Origin: Zonotrichia leucophrys gambelii
Lineage: Eukaryota; Chordata; Aves; Passeriformes; Passerellidae
Reading direction: 5' to 3'
NCBI RefSeq assembly: GCF_028769735.1
Contig: NC_088186.1
Coordinates: 7,471,001-7,535,000, forward strand
DNA length: 64,000 nt
The position numbers and the translations under genes are program-made. Numbering within the stretch: position 1 is the first letter of the stretch; each line of letters opens with the position of its first letter. The notes below the pieces were generated by a model. The model was not told where the DNA came from. It did no database searches and worked only from the letters and a program-made list of their open reading frames with translations. This document shows, one piece after another, positions 58,342 to 64,000 of this stretch.

Positions 58342-59585
58342 CAGAGATGGATTCAAGGAATGGAGAGGCATGAAAGTGCTTCATACCTCCAGGAGGAGGC
58401 AGGAAACCCACAGCCTTTTCTGTGTTTTAGTTCCTGAGCAAGTTCTCCTCAGTTTAGACATTCAGAGCTGACTTGAGTCCACAGTCCTGGACCTTAGGTG
58501 GCTTTGGGCCCACACAGGTTCTCCATGGTAATATGTGATTTGCAGTGATCTAATATGGAGGCATTTTATGCTCCTAATTCAGAAGTGGCTTTAATGTTTA
58601 TACTGGCTGCTGAATTCCATATTTACACTCACAGAATTTGCCAAAGGAATAGGTATAGATCCTCCTTGGATCTAAAAATCTAATGGAATAATGTTTTGTT
58701 TTTGTTTTTGTTTTTTTTTTTAATTTTTTTTTAATCTTCCTATATCATTGTCTTTGCTGCAGAGATGAATTCATGGAATAGAGAGGCGTGAAAGTGCTTC
58801 ATACCTCCAGGAGGAGGCAGGAAACCCACAGCCTCTCCTGTGCTTTAATTCCTGGGCAAGTTTTCCTCAGTTTTCAGAACTGACTTGAGTCCACAGTCCT
58901 GGACCTTAGGTGGCTTTGGGCCCACACAGGTTCTCCATGGTAATATGTGATTTGCAGTGATCTAATATGGAGACATTTTACGCTCCTAATTCAGAAGTGG
59001 CTTTAATGTTTATACTGGCTGCAGAGTTCCATATTTACACTCACAGAATTTGCCAAAGGAATAGGTATAGATCCTCCTTGGATCTAAAACCTAATGGAAT
59101 AATGTTTTGGGTTTTTTTGTTTGTTTGTTTTTTTGTTTTTTGCTTTTTTTTTTCTTCCTATATCATTGTCTTTGCTGCAGAGATTCAAGGAATGGAGAGG
59201 CGTGAAAGTGCTTCATACCTCCAGGAGGAGGCAGGAAACCCACAGCCTTTTCTGTGTTTTAGTTCCTGAGCAAGTTCTCCTCAGTTTAGACATTCAGAGC
59301 TGACTGGAATCTACAGTCCTGGACCTTAGGTGGCTTTGGGCCCACACAGGTTCTCCATGGTCTTTTTTAATCTGTGATTTTGCAGTGATCTAATATGGGG
59401 ACATTTTGCTCTCCTAATTCAGCAGTGGCTTTAATCTTTATACTGGCTGCTGAGTTCCATATTTACACTCACAGAATTTGCCAAAGGAATAGGTATAGAT
59501 CTTCCTTGGATCTAAAACCTAATGGAATAATGTTTGGTTGTTTTTTTTTTTTAATCTTCCTTTATCATTGCCTTTCCTTATCCAT
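58342..59585 (+). repeat. Tandem triplication, unit about 416 bp
   Basis: Three head-to-tail copies are aligned on TCATACCTCCAGGAGGAGGC at 58381, 58799 and 59213. Each copy holds ACCTTAGGTGGCTTTGGGCC, AGTGATCTAATATGG, CCATATTTACACTCACAG and a T-rich tract of different length. The third copy ends just past its T-rich tract. There is no coding potential; the frames that seem to repeat a protein simply follow the duplicated DNA. Confidence 0.95.
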
Positions 59586-59924
59586 GCACCCTTGATCTCT
59601 GCCCTCACACCCTCTGCTTCTGCCACCATCCCTGAATTTCAGACCTGCTTCCTAAGGATTCCTGCAGATGTCTGTGAGAACACAGAGCCCAAACCAGACA
59701 GGACCTTCACCCTCTGTTACAGCCCTTTCCCTCCCCTCTCCAGGAACACGGTGTCTGAACACACACAGGCTAAAATATTTCCTATTGTTTCCAGAGTGAA
59801 AGCACTCGATTGTGCACAGGACTACCCAGCTCTCTTTTCACTTTTTATTCAATTTGTCTTCTGTTAAAGGAAAAGATTGGAGCATTTGCTGCCTGAGGCC
59901 TACACAGCCTTCCTACATCCCCAG

Positions 59925-60542
59925 TGTGAAAAATGCTTATTTTATGATTGGCTTTTCCTAAATATTAAAATTAACATTATATGTGTTATGTTAGAAAGTT
60001 ATGCTATATCCATTTTCTTAAGTAGTGTGTTAAATATAATTTTAGGTTATAACATAATGTTCAAATAGAAACTATGGTAAGTAGGGTACTTTTTTTTAAG
60101 AGAGGATTCACACTGAGATAGCAGCCACAGGACACCTAAATCTTTCAGAGAAAAAGAATTTATTGCTCCATTATCAGAAGAAAATAAATTCTTCCCACCC
60201 CACTCAGCCCTGAAGATGCTGTTAGGATTAAGAGGAAGAAGCTGACACTGACTAGACAGAATCCTGTATTTTAATTTATGCATCATGTGTGAGGTGTATG
60301 AATATGCAACAGGCTGTTGTTTTTAAGGGTTAATCCTCTGTTAACGTGGGTCCTTTTTTGGGCTTATTTTGTGCAGAAAAGGTACCCGGACTGTCCATAA
60401 CTCTTTGTTTTTATTGTCTCCTATTGTCCTAGTCTCAATTGTTCAAATTTTTATTACTCTAATTATATTACTATTTTTATAACCATTTTATTACTATTAA
60501 ACCTTTAAAATTTCAAAAAACAAGTGATTGGCATTTTTCACA
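59925..60542 (+). mobile_element. Solo LTR, family H (ERVL-like), perfect ends
   Basis: 618 bp beginning TGTGAAAAATGC and ending GCATTTTTCACA, a perfect 12-bp terminal inverted repeat. CCCAG flanks both sides (59920-59924 and 60543-60547), a 5-bp target duplication. The 3' part has the T-rich ACTATTTTTATAACCATTT and ATTAAACC typical of this LTR. No internal region. Confidence 0.93.
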
Positions 60543-60995
60543 CCCAGTGAATTCACTGGGGCATCTCCATGGAGCCACCCAGCCCCATTATCAACGCTTG
60601 GATCTTAATTCAGCTCTCACTGCAGTCAGCAGCACACCAGGCTGAGCTGGAGGGGACACAGATCAGGCCTCCAAAGTCTGCCTTGAGCAGTGAGCTGAGA
60701 GCTCTCCCCCCTCTCACAATGTGCTCTCACTCCCAGGTCTCCGGTCATTACTCTCCTTGCTGCCTCATTACCAGAATGTGCCATTAAAGTTTTGCTCACT
60801 TGAAAATGATCTCTTATTATCTCTCCATGGAAATTGCCCCGGCAACAAGCTTCCCTCAATATCTATCAAGCCGAAGAAAGCCATTAGAGGGATTACAGAG
60901 AGCTGCATGGATGCTCCTGCCCCATCCCTGGCAAGTGGGATCCACCCCCGGCTCTCCGGGGCTCTGGCTCCATCATGAGGCCACTGCAAGAGCAG
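60543..60995. other. Non-coding spacer, no gene seen
   Basis: No assignable feature before the minisatellite begins. Confidence 0.45.
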
Positions 60996-61567
60996 CCAAG
61001 TGTCCTTGGCAAGGTCCCTTTCCAAGTGTCCTTGTCATGGTGCCTATCCAAGTGTCCTCGTCATGGTGCCTATCCAAGTGTCCTCGTCATGGTGCCTATC
61101 CAAGTGTCCTTGGAAAGGTCCCTAGACAAATGTCCTTGTCATGGTCCCCATCCAAGTGTCCTTGTCATGGTTCCCATCCAAGTGTCCTTGTCATGGTGCC
61201 TATCCAAGTGTCCTTGTAAAGGTCCCTAGACAAACGTCCTTGTCAAAGTCCCTAGCCAAGTGTCCTTGTCATGGTCCCTAACCAAGTGTCCTTGTGAAGG
61301 TCCCTATCCAAGTGCCCTTAGCAAGGTCCCTAGTCAAGTGTCCTTGTCATGGTCCCTAACCAAGTGTCCTTGTCATGGTCCTTATCCAAGTGTCCTTGTG
61401 AAGGTCCCCATCCAAATGTCCTTGTCATGGTCCCTACCCAAGTGTCCTTGTGAAAGTCCCTATCCAAGTGTCCTTATCAAGGTCCCTATCCAAATGCCCT
61501 TATCATGGTCCCTATCCAAGTGCCCTTGTTATGGTCCCTACCCAAGTGCCCTTATCAAGGTCCCTGT
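60996..61567 (+). repeat. 26-bp minisatellite, 22 copies
   Basis: The unit is CAAGTGTCCTTGTCATGGTC plus CCTATC. Starts repeat every 26 bases from about 60998 to 61544, with mixed variants (GTGCC, AAAGG, AGACA). Since 26 is not a multiple of three and the unit lacks stops, it creates long open frames of alternating SKCPCHGPYPSV-like text that are not genes. Confidence 0.97.
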
Positions 61568-61742
61568 GAGGGTGGGGTGGACAAGACCTGCAGCCCAAAC
61601 CTGACCCCCTTTGAAAAGGGCTCCCCCCAAAAAGGAGACATGGCGCTCTGTGCTCTTTAGCAGCAGCTAAAGGAGAGGGGAGTGGCACAAACTATCCATC
61701 CAAAGGTGTGTAAAAGTGCCCAAACAATCCCAAATAATTATT

Positions 61743-61841
61743 TGCTAGTGCAACCATTAGGGCGTGGTCGTGGAATCCTATCAGCTCTTCTATGATAGGT
61801 GAGGAAGCGTCTTGGAAGTGAAGTTGTGAGTGGTTGGCCAT
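61743..61841 (-). pseudogene. Numt part: 5' end of mitochondrial COX2
   Basis: From the ATG at 61841-61839 the minus strand reads MANHSQLHFQDASSPI under the standard code, then continues in the COX2 style FHDHALMVALA for 33 codons. This matches the N-terminus of bird cytochrome c oxidase subunit II with a few substitutions. It is truncated after the start of the first membrane helix, so it is non-functional. Confidence 0.92.
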
Positions 61842-61849
61842 ATTTAGGT

Positions 61850-61919
61850 AGAGATGTGCTGGGTTTTCACCTGCAATTTAGTCTAGACAAAGCTATGTAA
61901 TTGTTTTACTAACATCTCT
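61850..61919 (-). pseudogene. Numt part: mitochondrial tRNA-Asp (GTC) copy
   Basis: 70 nt with a perfect 7-bp acceptor stem (AGAGATG with CATCTCT), TTAGTAAAACAATTACATAG D-arm region and anticodon loop TTGTCTA carrying GTC. One anticodon-stem pair is broken (C-A). It lies between COX2 and tRNA-Ser exactly as in vertebrate mitochondria. Confidence 0.88.
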
Positions 61920-61923
61920 TTAT

Positions 61924-61993
61924 GAGAAAGAAGCATAAGTGGTCTGTGTGGTTGGCTTGAAACCAACATATGGGGATTCGACTCCTTCCTTTC
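61924..61993 (+). pseudogene. Numt part: mitochondrial tRNA-Ser(UCN) copy, 3' truncated
   Basis: GAGAAAG starts the acceptor stem; the anticodon arm GGTTGGCTTGAAACCAAC carries TGA, and GATTCGACTCC is the T-arm. The 3' acceptor strand keeps CTTTC but the last two bases are AA instead of the expected pairs, which marks the right junction of the insertion. Confidence 0.9.
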
Positions 61994-64000
61994 AAAATAA
62001 TTTTGGAGTGTCTCTCACAAAGAGCCCAGAAAGTCTCCTCTCCTCACTCTGGGTGTCCACAGTGCTGTTTGTCTGGCTGCCTTTTCCAGGCCATGGATGA
62101 ACGAGGCATCTCAAGGGCATGATTCATTTCACCTGCCTTGGACACCAGCACAGGATGGATTGCACCCCAGAGGTATCAGTTTCTCTCCCCTGCCTGCAAA
62201 GGAAGCGCAAATAACTCACTGCTGAGGGTATCTGTGTTGCCTGATGCAGCAGATTCTCAGAGTATCATTTATGGAGGTGCTGAAGCATTTGGACCTTGGG
62301 AAACCCCCCCCCCCAAAAAAAAAAAAACCAAAAACAAAAAAAAAAAAAAAACCAAAAAAAAAACCACAAAAAAACCCAAAAAACCCAGAAACAAAAACAA
62401 AGTAACAACAACAGTTTAACCATTTCCAAAATACAGCCCAAACCTGTGCAGAGAAAAGACTTGGTCTCTTGACATCTGAGTGCTTGACAGGCAAGTATCA
62501 GACTTCACCAGACTACCTGAGGCTGTATTTGATATTTAAGATGTTACAAACCCCTCTGGATTCACACAGGGTTGCAGCAGATGAGGTCCCAGGTCTTCCT
62601 TTATCCTGTACTGTCTCCTGTGACTCTGAGTCACACTGATGGCACATGGTTGTTATTTTTTGTATTTTTATTTTTATATTTATATTTTTATTTCTCTCCC
62701 TTGGCAAAATAACAGCACTGCTCTGTCTGCCACCTTTGACAGCAGTGAAGGTCTAAAACACTCAAGGCACTTTGAGACAAACAAACTGTGGGAGGCAGAG
62801 CCCTGCTCTGCCCTTTCCACCAAACAAACTCTGCAGGTTTTATTTCTGCATGTCCTGGGGTGACTTTATGATGCTCATATCCCCACTCATCTGTTTAGCC
62901 CAGAAATGAGTTTTACACCTTTAAGATTTTTTTTTTTCCTGTTTACTTTGACTTGTTTAAACCTGCTCTGGACTGAGCACCAGAACAACACCAGGATCTC
63001 ACACCTGTGTCCCACCAGGCTGGGCCTGGGCATTTCCAGACCCAGAGGGACTGAAAAGAGACTGATAAGAGACTGATAAGAGACTGAGTGAGCCGAGTTA
63101 CAGCCCATGACGGGGACTTTCTGAGTTTGTCATCTCTTCAGAATAGTGAAAGGTTTTATTGTTTAATATTGCCTAATATTGTTTTGGTTTTTTTTGGTTT
63201 TTGGTTTTTTGGGGAATTTTTTTTGTTTTTTGGGGTGTTTGTTTGTTTGTTTGTTTGTTTGTTTGTTGGGGGTTTTTTTGTGCTGGTGAATGCTTTACCT
63301 GTTAAATAAACAGGGGTTTTTTTTCTTTTCTCCAAGGAAATCTTTCCCCGAACCAGCTGCAGGAGGGGCTGCTCGAATCTGCTTTCTAGAGTAAACCCCT
63401 TTAGAGGTTTTCTCCTAAATTTGCCCTAAACCAAGACACTCCACTTGGAAAGAGGCATGATTCACTCTTGCAGCCCTGAAAATAGGAAAGGGAAAGAAGA
63501 ACAGGGACATGTCAGAGATGTGCATTTAGGAGGGTTTTTAGCCTGGGAGTGCAGACTGACCCCAAGGGTGTTGCCTGTTGGAAATCTGCTTTCCTTATTC
63601 TCTGTGTGGATCCTTCCTGTGCCATGCAGGAACATTCTCCTGCCTCTCTGCTGCCTCTCCATCACCAGACTCTCCCCTCCTCCTCATCCCTTTTGCCACC
63701 ACCTCATGCAATTACAAGGCCACAGGGCTCTGCTCTAAGCAAGGCACATATTTGGCACGTATTTGTCACAGCAACCAGCTCCAAGGAGATCTTTGCATCC
63801 TGCCTGCTGTTTTTCTGGATTTTATCCTGGTTTTTGTCATCTGTGTAGGACATTCTGGTCCCCACAGCCTCTCCCTGGACTGGAATAGATGCTCTGCTCA
63901 GGGATGGACCCCAGGATTCAACCCAGGTCTCCAAGGGCTGTAATGATGCCACTAAATAATAACTCAAATTCCATGACTCCCCATATTCCATTGGTACAGC
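61994..64000. other. Non-coding region with A-rich and GTTT tracts
   Basis: No gene was seen. 62307-62395 is an A-rich tract after a C run (62305-62314). 62648-62694 is a T/A-rich patch. 63180-63235 is T/G-rich, followed by (GTTT)n at about 63236-63266. The rest looks unique. Confidence 0.5.

Larger units (their letters stand above)
61742..61993. pseudogene. Nuclear copy of mitochondrial DNA (numt)
   Basis: 252 bp is collinear with the avian mitochondrial segment COX2 - tRNA-Asp - tRNA-Ser(UCN), inserted with COX2 on the minus strand. Order, strand and spacing all match vertebrate mitochondrial DNA. The match stops abruptly: at about 61742 inside COX2, and at 61993 inside the tRNA-Ser acceptor stem, so these are the integration points. 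Both tRNA copies are recognisable but would not be expressed as mitochondrial genes in the nucleus. Confidence 0.92.

Noticed and set aside
58967..59595. Apparently repeated protein sharing YTHRICQRNRYRSSLDLK in two frames
   Set aside because: The similarity comes from the tandem DNA duplication, with a T-rich tract interrupting each copy.
60800..61604. Frames encoding repeated PSVLVMVPIQVSL-type text
   Set aside because: Artefact of a 26-bp minisatellite lacking stop codons; the unit length shifts frame every copy.
61850..61993. Functional tRNA genes for Asp and Ser
   Set aside because: They are mitochondrial-type tRNAs inside a numt; the Ser copy is cut in its acceptor stem and the Asp copy has a broken stem pair.

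Overview
The window reads as nuclear DNA of a bird, most likely a songbird. It carries one intact protein-coding gene, Toll-like receptor 4 (TLR4), on the minus strand at 20273-24819. The rest is non-coding and rich in CR1 LINE remnants and solo LTRs whose layout resembles those of passerine genomes. DNA outside the gene is mostly CpG-poor. I saw no prokaryotic or phage feature.

Layout. 1-20272 holds no gene. It has an AAGGG pentanucleotide array next to a CR1 3' end (3031-3306), solo LTRs of several families, an inverted LTR pair (10150-11194) and old CR1 pieces. 20273-24819 is TLR4: exon 1 (signal peptide) 24715-24819, exon 2 23766-23932, exon 3 20273-22529, all joined by GT-AG introns. Together they encode 842 residues with no frame break. 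About 130 bp upstream of the start codon lies a perfect GGAANNGAAA ETS-IRF composite site, the type bound by PU.1 with IRF4 or IRF8. 25000-64000 has no recognisable nuclear gene. It contains many more solo LTRs, several with clear target-site duplications, plus CR1 fragments, minisatellites at 35.2 and 61.0 kb, and a 0.4-kb unit repeated three times at 58.3-59.6 kb. A 252-bp fragment of mitochondrial DNA (numt) at 61742-61993 spans the start of COX2, tRNA-Asp and tRNA-Ser(UCN).

Biology. TLR4 is the membrane receptor that, with MD-2, senses lipopolysaccharide and signals through TIR adaptors. Nothing here suggests an operon or gene cluster. In vertebrates TLR4 normally sits in a gene-poor neighbourhood, which fits. 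The LTRs seen are solo, with no gag or pol reading frame, so they are relics left by recombination between LTRs. The most unusual items are the numt, the inverted LTR pair, the tandem triplication, a 47-bp exact direct repeat at 36.5 and 39.3 kb, and a CpG-retaining unique block at 56-58 kb. Repeat family assignments and edges are by eye from sequence similarity inside the window and general knowledge of bird repeats; no database was searched.
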